The notes under the pieces were generated by a model. The model saw only the letters and a list, made by a program, of their open reading frames with translations. It made no database searches and was not told the DNA's origin. The position numbers and the translations under genes are program-made. From IMG/VR virus record IMGVR_UViG_3300024243_000006, positions 1 to 64,000 of that record: DNA of 64,000 bases; one strand, 5' to 3'. Within the stretch, counting starts at the first letter, position 1, and the number at the start of each line of letters is the position of its first letter. Source of the DNA: a virus. Below are positions 54,550 to 61,061 of this stretch, piece by piece.

Positions 54550-55782
54550 ATGAGTAAGCCAGTAGATTTTTTGATTTCATTTGACACCACGGGCAGCATG
54601 TATAGTTGTCTGTTGCAGGTGAGACGTAAGGCCGCAGGACTTGTCGAGCTTCTGTTTTCGCAGAACCCTGATATCCGTATCGGAGTAATTGCTCACGGTG
54701 ACTATTGTGACACCTCAAGTTCTTACTTGAGCAAGGTTCTTGACCTTACAGAGAATAAGCGTTCTATTCTTGAGTTTATCGAAACAGTTGGTAGCACAGG
54801 TGGTGGAAGCTTCGCAGAGGCTTATGAGCATGTTTTGTGGCAGGCTCGTGCTCTTACTTGGAGGGCAGGAAGTGAGCGTGCATTTGTCATGATTGGCGAT
54901 GCTGTACCTCATAATAAAAGTATCTGGGGAACCAGAGAGGGTGGACACATCGTTAACCCTAAGTCTCTTGATTGGCAGAATGAAGCAAAGGTTCTGCATC
55001 AGGATCTTGGAGTTAAGATTTTCGGAGTCCATGCGTTGGCTTCCGCTCGTAGAGGCAGCGCATACTTCTGGAAGGATCTAGCAAGTATCACTGGCGGAAA
55101 GTACCTGAAGCTTGATCAGTTTGATGAGCTTTCTTACATGTTGAGAGCCATCATGTATAATCAGTCTGGTCAGGACGAGTTCATGACTCAGTTTGTCAAC
55201 GAGGTAACGAACGACAGACAGATGACTCAGAACATGGCTGATATCTTTGAAGACATGACAGGTTCTCGACCTGAGGTCAACAAGGTTTCTATCGGTGGCG
55301 GTGGAAGAGGTAGAACGAGAACAAGGACTACGACCAGAACGGTAACAGTCGCGACAACTGTGTCTGCTTCAGACCTTGCAGCTTACCCTGATGTAAGCTT
55401 GGAGCCAGTAGCTCCGGGTAGATTCCAGATGCTTTCAGTCGAAACAAAGTCTCCGATTAGGGACTTCGTTAGGGACAATGTTGGTGCGACTCTTTTCAAA
55501 AAGGGTGCAGGTTACTACCAATTAGGTTCTAAGGCTGTGAAGATCCAGGGATACAAAAGAGTCGTTCTTGTCAATAGAGAGACGGGCGAGCTTTGGTCTG
55601 GAGATACAGCGAGAAAGATGCTTGGACTCCCGTTTGGGAAGGATTTTAAACTTTATCCTAAGAAGGTAGAGACTCAGAAGTTTCTCAGCGAGTACGATGT
55701 ATTCGTGCAGAGCACCTCGGTTAACCGAGCACTGCAAGCTGGTGATGTCTTCTTGTACGAAGTTGCCGAGTTCGTGTCATGA
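54550..55782 (+). CDS. von Willebrand factor A domain protein
   Basis: ATG 54550 behind AGAGGTAA. 410 residues. VWA domain with MIDAS LISFDTTGSMYSC at residue 10 (DxTGS), TGGGSFAEAYEHVLW near 85 and FVMIGDAVPHNK near 117 (third MIDAS loop). A Gly/Arg/Thr-rich linker (IGGGGRGRTRTRTTTRTV) near 255 leads to a second domain of about 130 residues with no recognised motif. VWA domains bind metal and protein partners; role unknown. Confidence 0.82.
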   Translation: MSKPVDFLISFDTTGSMYSCLLQVRRKAAGLVELLFSQNPDIRIGVIAHGDYCDTSSSYLSKVLDLTENKRSILEFIETVGSTGGGSFAEAYEHVLWQARALTWRAGSERAFVMIGDAVPHNKSIWGTREGGHIVNPKSLDWQNEAKVLHQDLGVKIFGVHALASARRGSAYFWKDLASITGGKYLKLDQFDELSYMLRAIMYNQSGQDEFMTQFVNEVTNDRQMTQNMADIFEDMTGSRPEVNKVSIGGGGRGRTRTRTTTRTVTVATTVSASDLAAYPDVSLEPVAPGRFQMLSVETKSPIRDFVRDNVGATLFKKGAGYYQLGSKAVKIQGYKRVVLVNRETGELWSGDTARKMLGLPFGKDFKLYPKKVETQKFLSEYDVFVQSTSVNRALQAGDVFLYEVAEFVS

Positions 55783-55934
55783 ATGGACACGAACATGGTT
55801 GCGGAACTCTCATAGGAGCGCCTTGCTCCTGTGGGGAAAATTTTACAAAAGATGAGGGAGAGATTATAGCAAGAGGAGTTGTAGTTTTCCTCACAATTAT
55901 GGTGGTAATACTTTCAGCTTTGGCTATGTCATAA
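55779..55934 (+). CDS. small tail-anchored membrane protein, 51 aa
   Basis: ATG 55779 overlaps the VWA stop. N-terminal Cys/His stretch (HEHGCGTLIGAPCSCG), then a single hydrophobic helix at the C terminus (GVVVFLTIMVVILSALAM). It may partner the VWA protein. Function unknown. Confidence 0.58.
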   Translation: MNGHEHGCGTLIGAPCSCGENFTKDEGEIIARGVVVFLTIMVVILSALAMS

Positions 55935-55957
55935 GTAACTACTGTAATAATTGACTC

Positions 55958-56035
55958 GGGGAATTAGCTCAATTGGCCAGAGCGGCAGATTCTAGACCTG
56001 CGACAGTGTGGGTTCGAGCCCCACATTCCCTACCA
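55958..56035 (+). tRNA. tRNA with CTA anticodon (amber suppressor)
   Basis: Acceptor GGGGAAT pairs with ATTCCCT; D arm TAGCTCAATTGGCCAGAGC; anticodon arm GCAGA-TTCTAGA-CCTGC gives CTA, complementary to UAG; T loop TTCGAGC; CCA at 56033-56035. The outermost anticodon pair next to the loop is A-C. Class I body. Confidence 0.85.
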
Positions 56036-56183
56036 GCATAACTCACTCTAGTCCCGAGGTGAGAACGCCTTTTGGATATCTCTCAAGTACAGTTTGGAAT
56101 TAATGTAGACAAAAATGGTTTACCGACAGGAGAGGTGAATTATTTTTTTCGAATAACGTAGTATATATCTACGGATAACCTAT
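56036..56183. other. intergenic stretch
   Basis: No convincing gene. A GGAGAGG site at 56131 leads to no useful frame. AT-rich just before tRNA-Glu. Confidence 0.3.
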
Positions 56184-56260
56184 GCTCTAGTGGTCTAATG
56201 GTTAGGATACCGGCCTTTCAAGCCGTGTGATTGCCAGTTCGAATCTGGTCTAGAGTACCA
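56184..56260 (+). tRNA. tRNA-Glu(TTC)
   Basis: Acceptor GCTCTAG pairs with CTAGAGT; anticodon arm CCGGC-CTTTCAA-GCCGT gives TTC; T loop TTCGAAT; CCA at 56258-56260. Confidence 0.93.
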
Positions 56261-56278
56261 TAATAAGATTTCAAATTT

Positions 56279-56393
56279 ACGCCGTTTCTTCAATGGGATA
56301 GTTGCTGACAGGTAGGCAGCTACTTATTTGGAAGCGTTCTTAAGGGGCCTGCCTCCTATAGATCGGGGGGTTCGATTCCCCTACGGAGTACCA
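56279..56393 (+). tRNA. tRNA-like element with internal hairpin insertion
   Basis: T arm GGGGG-TTCGATT-CCCCT and ACGGAGT-A-CCA are normal; the 5' strand ACGCCGT pairs with one mismatch. The 115-base length is too large. Inside, AGGCAG pairs with CTGCCT around nested stems (CTTA/TAAG, GAA/TTC), as if a hairpin were inserted. No anticodon arm of normal form is seen. It could be an intron-bearing or inactive tRNA. Confidence 0.45.
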
Positions 56394-56885
56394 CAGACAA
56401 GGCAATTAATTGAAAGGAAGTTGGCTTAAAGGCAGCCATCTTTTAAAGAGTGAGGTCCAGACTCCTGGGAATTATGGCAACAGAACGAATGCTATCAAGA
56501 GTAAGTTCTGCGAAAGAGAATGAGAAGCTGTCAGGCTCAAAGTTCTCGGGAGGTATAGCAACTGTGAGATTGTAAGAACCGTGGAGACTCACGGCGTTTC
56601 GGGCGAGCCTCTGTAGTAGCTGTAGAGAGTTGAGAAACTTGCAGTGAATGATGACGCTTAGTAGCCTCTTTGGCGTTATAGCACACTTTCAATTTTGCCT
56701 TAGTCTCCGGTTGATTTATTTTTTTGATATGCGTAAGATGATTACGCAAGGAGTTTGCGATGTTCGCATGTAGAGAAATTACAAATTTTCGATTTATTAC
56801 TGTCTCCCGATTTATGTTTGTCGGTAGAGACGGTGACGTGTGGCATATCTGAACTAAAATATTCGGGTGCCTCACACAAAAATGA
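56394..56885. other. long stretch without a clear gene
   Basis: About 490 bases. On the minus strand a frame ending at 56453 encodes a credible-looking 49-residue end (start GTG; SYNLTVAIPPENFEPDSFSF and SIRSVAIIPRSLDLTL), possibly a gene remnant, but no ribosome site is seen. The rest shows several short palindromes and no gene. Confidence 0.35.
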
Positions 56886-56961
56886 GGTACCTTAGCAAAG
56901 TTGGTCTATGCGCCCGTCTGAAGAACGGGATATTTCGGTTCGATCCCGAGAGGTACCACCA
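56886..56961 (+). tRNA. tRNA-Phe(GAA), first
   Basis: Acceptor GGTACCT pairs with AGGTACC; anticodon arm CCCGT-CTGAAGA-ACGGG gives GAA; T loop TTCGATC; CCA at 56959-56961. The D loop (AAAGTTGGTCTA) is less standard. Confidence 0.87.
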
Positions 56962-56974
56962 CTTACAGTAAACT

Positions 56975-57003
56975 TTTATAGAAAACCCACAAGGTGTTAT
57001 AAA
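56975..57003 (+). promoter_or_regulatory. phage promoter, family A variant
   Basis: TTTATA at 56975, spacer GAAAACCCACAAGGTGT and TATAAA at 56998, between the two tRNA-Phe genes. Resembles the copy at 18655. Confidence 0.55.
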
Positions 57004-57015
57004 AGATTGTTGCGA

Positions 57016-57091
57016 GGCTGGGTAGCTCAGCAGGTAGAGCAGTGGATTGAAAATCCATGTGTCGTCGGTTCGATCCCGATCCTAGCCACCA
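57016..57091 (+). tRNA. tRNA-Phe(GAA), second
   Basis: Acceptor GGCTGGG pairs with CCTAGCC; D arm TAGCTCAGCAGGTAGAGC; anticodon arm GTGGA-TTGAAAA-TCCAT gives GAA; T loop TTCGATC; CCA at 57089-57091. Confidence 0.95.
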
Positions 57092-57109
57092 TATAAAGCA
57101 ACGTGCAGG

Positions 57110-57505
57110 ATGAGCACAAAGGCAGAAATGGAATTCACTCTTGAGATATTTCCTCTTCCAGAAGAGATAAAGCTATTTGTCGAAGATGGACTTGTTGAGG
57201 AAATCGAGAGGTACTACGAAGTTCTTATTGACAAAGATGTAATTAGAGTGTGGTCTCTTAAGAATACGGACTACTTCTATTTTATGTCAGGGATTCGGCC
57301 GACAAGAACCAACGGGAAAGTCGTTGTTTCAGGTGTCGTCTGTAATTGGGCTGATAGAGAAGGGGCACTTATCACCACTAAACACATCTTTGAGGTTGTC
57401 CAAGATTTTGACATAATCAAAGTTCTCGTTTCAAGGCCGGATATTTACTTTTCGAATGAAGATATCAACAGAGTCTCATTTGTAACCGCATTGGAGTCTA
57501 AGTAG
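57110..57505 (+). CDS. hypothetical protein, 131 aa
   Basis: ATG 57110. Acidic beta-type protein with LPEEIKLFVEDGLVEEIERY near the N terminus and VIRVWSLKNTDYFYFMSGI mid-way, faintly like the dispersed LPEE-type family. Its stop overlaps the next GTG. Function unknown. Confidence 0.58.
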   Translation: MSTKAEMEFTLEIFPLPEEIKLFVEDGLVEEIERYYEVLIDKDVIRVWSLKNTDYFYFMSGIRPTRTNGKVVVSGVVCNWADREGALITTKHIFEVVQDFDIIKVLVSRPDIYFSNEDINRVSFVTALESK

Positions 57506-58023
57506 TGAAATACAAAGTAAAGAAAGGTGCGATGAACTCGGGCGGCATTAGTAAACTCATAGAGTTTGCAGAAACTCTGAACTATACGCCGTGTTCAACT
57601 TGGCTCGGATATTACAAAGAAAAGGTATTCTACCTTGGCGATATGAGCAAAGAAGATGTTCCGAAAATTCTGCACAGTCTTGCTCCTGCGATCCTCGGAA
57701 AGCTATCGGCTCTTGGAGAGCTAAGCGAAGACAATCTTTTTAATCAAATCGTGATTAAGAAGTATGCCGAAGGAGACGAAGGCAAGCCGCATTTTGATCC
57801 AAGAGATATTAAGGGGAAGGTCGTTGCAATTCACTTTGGTGACTTTGAGCTTAGTACGGTAAGGTTTGATGGCGAAGAAGTAATGGTTGACTCTGGGGAT
57901 GTCATCATCCGACAGGCAACATCGGGTTACACGATGGGGCCAAAGTACAACGTAAGTGCAGTTGAGGGCGGCACAAAATATGTCCTCGAATTCCAAACAA
58001 TCACTAAGGAGAAACCCTCTTGA
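57505..58023 (+). CDS. possible 2OG-Fe(II) oxygenase-like (AlkB-type) protein
   Basis: GTG 57505. 172 residues. The middle, IVIKKYAEGDEGKPHFDPRD, resembles the Y-x-x-G-x-x-x-x-x-H-x-D iron site of AlkB-type dioxygenases, followed by VVAIHFGDFELSTVRF and GDVIIRQATSG. The second iron His is not obvious, so activity is doubtful. Family members repair alkylated nucleic acid or hydroxylate proteins. Confidence 0.5.
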   Translation: MKYKVKKGAMNSGGISKLIEFAETLNYTPCSTWLGYYKEKVFYLGDMSKEDVPKILHSLAPAILGKLSALGELSEDNLFNQIVIKKYAEGDEGKPHFDPRDIKGKVVAIHFGDFELSTVRFDGEEVMVDSGDVIIRQATSGYTMGPKYNVSAVEGGTKYVLEFQTITKEKPS

Positions 58024-58505
58024 AAACAAGAGTAAATTCTGATATCATAGCAAGAAGAGTTCTTCTCATTGGAGGAGACGGTTCCAAGGTTGGCATTTTT
58101 CAGACAAGAGATGCCATAAGTAAAGCACAGGAGGCAGGTCTTGACCTGTTGCAGGTCAGCGCAGATCAGGAAGTTCCCGTGTGTAAGATTGTCGATTATG
58201 GCAAGATGCTTTATCTTCTAAAGAAGGGCAAGAAGGCTAAGGGATCAAGGGTTGTTGTGAAGGAAGTGAAGTTCGGACCTAACACTGGTGATGCTGATAT
58301 TCAGGTCAGAGTTAAGGCTGCGAACAAATTCCTCTCCAAGGGTAACCACGTCAAGTTTACCGTCAGGGTGAAGGGTCGTGCAAACGCTCACAGAGACCTT
58401 GTCATCGATAAGCTTGCAGAAGTTCTTGAGAAGGTAGAGGGGAAAGTAGAGAAGGCTCCATCCTTCTCAGGCAACATATGCTCGGCGCTTGTCGTGCCGG
58501 AGTAA
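58020..58505 (+). CDS. infC: translation initiation factor IF-3
   Basis: 161 residues, full IF-3: N-terminal domain IIARRVLLIGGDGSKVGIFQ and AQEAGLDLLQVSADQEVPVC with KIVDYGKMLY, a Lys-rich linker (KKGKKAKGSRVVVKEVKFGP), and the C-terminal domain with KAANKFLSKGNHVKFTVRVK and GRANAHRDL. It binds the 30S subunit and checks start codons and subunit joining. TTG 58020 overlaps the previous stop. The weak start echoes the AUU start of bacterial infC. Confidence 0.92.
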   Translation: MKTRVNSDIIARRVLLIGGDGSKVGIFQTRDAISKAQEAGLDLLQVSADQEVPVCKIVDYGKMLYLLKKGKKAKGSRVVVKEVKFGPNTGDADIQVRVKAANKFLSKGNHVKFTVRVKGRANAHRDLVIDKLAEVLEKVEGKVEKAPSFSGNICSALVVPE

Positions 58506-58516
58506 ACTCATAATGT

Positions 58517-58594
58517 ACGTGCCCATGTTCCAAGGCAAGGCGACAGAGATTCCAAATCTCCGTGGGTGGGGTTCGATACCCCAGGTGCGTGCCA
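58517..58594 (+). tRNA. tRNA-Trp(CCA)
   Basis: Acceptor ACGTGCC pairs with GGTGCGT; anticodon loop TTCCAAA gives CCA; T arm TGGGG-TTCGATA-CCCCA; CCA end at 58592-58594. Confidence 0.87.
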
Positions 58595-58595
58595 T

Positions 58596-58913
58596 ATGAG
58601 TGGCCTTCATTTGGAAGGATTTGAAGACTTCGTAGATAAAGCATATGCCCTTTGGAACTCTGACAATGAGCGCAATGAAAAAGGTGTTTCTGCTTACAGG
58701 ATCTTCGGGACAACAATTAACATCCACGTAAGCAGGCGTACGGGCACATGGGAATGTACTTTCTCAAAAACGATATTAGGGGTGAAGGGTAGGGTTAGGG
58801 CAGTTTCTTCCGCTTCTATTGATGAGGTGTTTGAAGAGTTGCCAGAAGAGGCGGTAGAGATCCTCGTCATGAGCCCCTTTCTTTTTGAGAACAGGAGAGA
58901 ATATGGAAGATAA
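58596..58913 (+). CDS. dispersed LPEE-type protein starting on a tRNA end
   Basis: ATG 58596 is two bases after the CCA of tRNA-Trp; the only ribosome-site-like bases (AGGTG) lie within the tRNA acceptor strand. Core ends EVFEELPEEAVEILVMSPFL, as in the relatives at 39580 and 41000. Function unknown. Confidence 0.6.
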   Translation: MSGLHLEGFEDFVDKAYALWNSDNERNEKGVSAYRIFGTTINIHVSRRTGTWECTFSKTILGVKGRVRAVSSASIDEVFEELPEEAVEILVMSPFLFENRREYGR

Positions 58914-59112
58914 ATTTGACAAATTGAGAAGGCTTTGGGCCTCCCTTGTCTTTTCTTTCCTCATTCTCCTTTTTGTTGGATTCATTGTAACTATGTGTGT
59001 CCATCTTTGTAAGTTGATCATGATTACTGCGCCATGGTCGTATTTGTTGATTTCACTATTTCTGGCTATTTCAGGAATACTTTATATTTATATGGGGAGG
59101 ATGGAAGTATGA
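58903..59112 (+). CDS. two-helix membrane protein, 69 aa
   Basis: ATG 58903 behind AGGAGAG, overlapping the previous gene. Hydrophobic segments LWASLVFSFLILLFVGFIVT and WSYLLISLFLAISGILYIY. Inner membrane. It precedes the lipoprotein gene, with which it overlaps. Confidence 0.65.
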   Translation: MEDKFDKLRRLWASLVFSFLILLFVGFIVTMCVHLCKLIMITAPWSYLLISLFLAISGILYIYMGRMEV

Positions 59113-59453
59113 GATTTGGTTTAATGCTATTGGCATGTTTGGCGATTGGTTGCGGCAATAAGAGGGTCAGTGTCGAATCTGCCCCTGTTATCCCTGAGGT
59201 TTGCGGTCCTGAACTGATGATTGGTCACGTACTGTCTGAAGTTTCTGAGTGTGAAAATGTGGTCATTTATCAGGATATTGACATGGCTGATATTTTCTAT
59301 GGCGTTTGCGAGTATGGTTCAGATGTCGTGCTTGTAAACGTTGCAATGCCAACAGCGCTTTACCTTTCGGTTCAGGAGTCTGTTGCGGAAGATGGAGGAG
59401 TAGTTCTCTGCTCTGATGACATGTTCACAATCATCGACGTGCCGAATAAATGA
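59109..59453 (+). CDS. lipoprotein
   Basis: ATG 59109 overlaps the previous stop. N terminus MRFGLMLLACLAIGCGNKR is a short signal peptide with lipobox AIGC; Cys 15 would be lipidated. The mature part of about 100 residues has several more Cys and is acidic, beta-like. Phage lipoproteins such as T5 Llp block receptors against superinfection; that role is a guess here. Confidence 0.72.
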   Translation: MRFGLMLLACLAIGCGNKRVSVESAPVIPEVCGPELMIGHVLSEVSECENVVIYQDIDMADIFYGVCEYGSDVVLVNVAMPTALYLSVQESVAEDGGVVLCSDDMFTIIDVPNK

Positions 59454-59491
59454 TTTGAGTTAGCTTATGCTACAGAGTATAAGTTAAACAC

Positions 59492-59567
59492 CGGTCCTTA
59501 GCTCAGTTGGGAGAGCGCTTGCTTTACACGCAAGGGGTCACAGGTTCGAGCCCTGTAGGACCGACCA
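59492..59567 (+). tRNA. tRNA-Val(TAC)
   Basis: Acceptor CGGTCCT pairs with AGGACCG; anticodon arm CTTGC-TTTACAC-GCAAG gives TAC; T loop TTCGAGC; CCA at 59565-59567. Confidence 0.93.
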
Positions 59568-59579
59568 TAAAATCCTTAT

Positions 59580-59666
59580 GGCTTTGTGGCGGAATTGGTA
59601 TACGCAGGGGACTTAAAATCCCCCGGTCATTAGACCTTAAGGGTTCGAGTCCCTTCGGAGCTACCA
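59580..59666 (+). tRNA. tRNA-Leu(TAA)
   Basis: Acceptor GGCTTTG pairs with CGGAGCT using three wobble pairs; anticodon arm GGGGA-CTTAAAA-TCCCC gives TAA; long variable arm; T loop TTCGAGT; CCA at 59664-59666. Confidence 0.9.
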
Positions 59667-59667
59667 T

Positions 59668-59919
59668 ATGAAAAAATCTGAACTTGCAAAAATCATTAGA
59701 GACCTTAACACCGTATCAAACATGGCACAGGCAATTGAAAACAGAGACTCAGTTGTTATGTCTGGAAAACGAGTTACTCTTGTCAATCCGGAATGGCTGG
59801 AAGCTGTTGTCGAAATGTTGTCTATATGTGGAGACAATCTCCTTACTCTTCTTGATGATTCGGATGTAATATTGGAGAAGGAAGATGTCGCAAAAGTTTC
59901 GAGCCCATTGTCAGACTGA
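59668..59919 (+). CDS. hypothetical protein starting on a tRNA end, 83 aa
   Basis: ATG 59668 lies two bases after the CCA of tRNA-Leu; GGAG within the acceptor strand (CGGAGCT) is the only ribosome site. Helical protein: KKSELAKIIRDLNTVSNMAQ and ending DVAKVSSPLSD. Overlaps the next gene. Function unknown. Confidence 0.6.
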   Translation: MKKSELAKIIRDLNTVSNMAQAIENRDSVVMSGKRVTLVNPEWLEAVVEMLSICGDNLLTLLDDSDVILEKEDVAKVSSPLSD

Positions 59920-60136
59920 TAACAATTGGGAAATATGGACTGAAGACGAGGATGGCGTAGCGTCAAACGTTGCGGAGTTTCTGGAAGAAGATATGGCTTT
60001 GAGAATGGTCGCCCTTCTGAATCTGTTTGAAGGTACTTCTACAAATAGGATTCCGAAAAAGAATCATTACGACCTCGCGATAAAGCTTCTCTCCATTGAA
60101 CTAAGGAAACAAGAAATATTGATGGAGCTTAAGTAA
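59885..60136 (+). CDS. hypothetical protein, 83 aa
   Basis: ATG 59885 behind GGAGAAGGAAG within the previous gene. Acidic N terminus (NNWEIWTEDEDGVASNVAEF) and a basic helical tail. Stop overlaps the next ATG. Function unknown. Confidence 0.6.
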   Translation: MSQKFRAHCQTDNNWEIWTEDEDGVASNVAEFLEEDMALRMVALLNLFEGTSTNRIPKKNHYDLAIKLLSIELRKQEILMELK

Positions 60137-60213
60137 TGGCGGGGTATCACCTAAGAGACATTAAAAAAGGTGTTCTTGGCGAACCATCGAAAATTAGATT
60201 AAGGTCAGTCTAA
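60136..60213 (+). CDS. very short peptide, 25 aa
   Basis: TAATG overlaps on both sides. Its HLRDIKKGVLGEPSKIRLR resembles the KG-x-x-GE-x-SKI-x-E motif of many small phage proteins, cut short. Could be a truncated relative. Confidence 0.4.
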   Translation: MAGYHLRDIKKGVLGEPSKIRLRSV

Positions 60214-60341
60214 TGGATATATTTATTTTCATCATGTTTGCGGTGGCTCTGCTTATCATCTGCGACCTACTTTTTGATGTGTGGACTTCTATTGGGTTTT
60301 GGATACTGAATAAAATTTTAGGAAAAGACGAGTCTGAGTGA
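60213..60341 (+). CDS. small membrane protein, 42 aa
   Basis: TAATG overlap. One strongly hydrophobic helix (MDIFIFIMFAVALLIICDLL) and a short second (WTSIGFWILNKILG). Inner membrane; function unknown. Confidence 0.55.
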   Translation: MDIFIFIMFAVALLIICDLLFDVWTSIGFWILNKILGKDESE

Positions 60342-60364
60342 ACAACATCACTAATGAGGTTGCA

Positions 60365-60784
60365 ATGAGTTGGAAAACGAAACTGCTTCGAAAGTTCTTC
60401 CTTGTGAAGGAGATTAGATCAAGAAAAGGTATGCTGCATTTTGAAAGATGGCGCATCCTGAATGTTTGGTTGTTCGCTATATACATCCACAAGATTTATC
60501 GTAGCGACGAAGACATCCATCAGCATTCGCATCCTTGGATTTTCTTTTCTAAAATTCTCACAGGAGGTTATATAGAGCAGAGGGGCGGACGCGGCGATCT
60601 TATGACCCAAGGCTCATGGACAATCATGAAGCCGAAAGAGTACCACAAGATTACGGTCATCAAACCGACGACCTCGTTCGTAATCACTGGCCCGAGGCTA
60701 CATAAGTGGGGTTACATGACGAGCGAAGGACATGTTGATTCTGTCGCTTATAGAGAAAGAAAAAGAAAGAACGTGACGCATTAG
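60365..60784 (+). CDS. cupin-like protein, related to the one at 3899
   Basis: ATG 60365 behind AGG; GTG 60338 is possible. HQHSHPWIFFSKILTGGYIE near residue 52 and MKPKEYHKI near 90 give a cupin-type metal site; SFVITGPRLHKWGYMT follows. Same order as at 3899. A family A promoter-like sequence lies within the gene. Basic C terminus. Confidence 0.58.
   Translation: MSWKTKLLRKFFLVKEIRSRKGMLHFERWRILNVWLFAIYIHKIYRSDEDIHQHSHPWIFFSKILTGGYIEQRGGRGDLMTQGSWTIMKPKEYHKITVIKPTTSFVITGPRLHKWGYMTSEGHVDSVAYRERKRKNVTH
60546..60574 (+). promoter_or_regulatory. family A promoter-like sequence inside a gene
   Basis: TTTCTA at 60546, spacer AAATTCTCACAGGAGGT and TATATA at 60569. The spacer TTCTCACAGGA is that of the family, although it is read as codons of the cupin-like protein. 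It would drive the small gene at 60854 and the Leu tRNAs. Confidence 0.5.
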
Positions 60785-60853
60785 GATTTGGTCCTAAAAG
60801 AGTTGCGAAAATTTTAGAAACAAAGTAGAATAGTTCTACAAGGGAGATAAAAC

Positions 60854-60937
60854 ATGCTGAACGCACTACTCGATACGCTCGATAGCGACGACGACCTAAG
60901 TGACGATCTTAGGTGCGCGGCTACGTTTATCTCATAA
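60854..60937 (+). CDS. leader-sized acidic peptide, 27 aa
   Basis: ATG 60854 behind AGGGAG. Sequence core LLDTLDSDDDLSDDLRCAAT. Lies after a strong ribosome site and before a tRNA cluster; may be a microprotein or leader. Confidence 0.4.
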   Translation: MLNALLDTLDSDDDLSDDLRCAATFIS

Positions 60938-60948
60938 ATAGAGAATAA

Positions 60949-60980
60949 CGGAGTCGCGTCAAACAAAACACGCGGCTCCG
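60949..60980 (+). promoter_or_regulatory. hairpin that competes with tRNA-Leu folding
   Basis: CGGAGTCGCG pairs with CGCGGCTCCG (10 pairs, one G-T). The 3' arm contains the first seven bases of tRNA-Leu(TAG), so the leader copies the tRNA's own 3' acceptor strand (CGGAGC). Confidence 0.45.
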
Positions 60981-61059
60981 TGATGGAACTGGTATACATG
61001 CTGGCCTTAGAAGTCAGTGCCTTTATGGATTGTGGGTTCGAATCCCACCGGAGCTACCA
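60974..61059 (+). tRNA. tRNA-Leu(TAG)
   Basis: Acceptor GGCTCCG pairs with CGGAGCT; anticodon arm CTGGC-CTTAGAA-GTCAG gives TAG; long variable arm; T loop TTCGAAT; CCA at 61057-61059. Confidence 0.92.
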
Positions 61060-61061
61060 TC

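Noticed and set aside
56537-56875. Minus-strand frame of 112 codons
   Set aside because: GTG start, no ribosome site, His/Thr/Arg-rich random composition; a different frame looks more protein-like, so neither is called as a gene.
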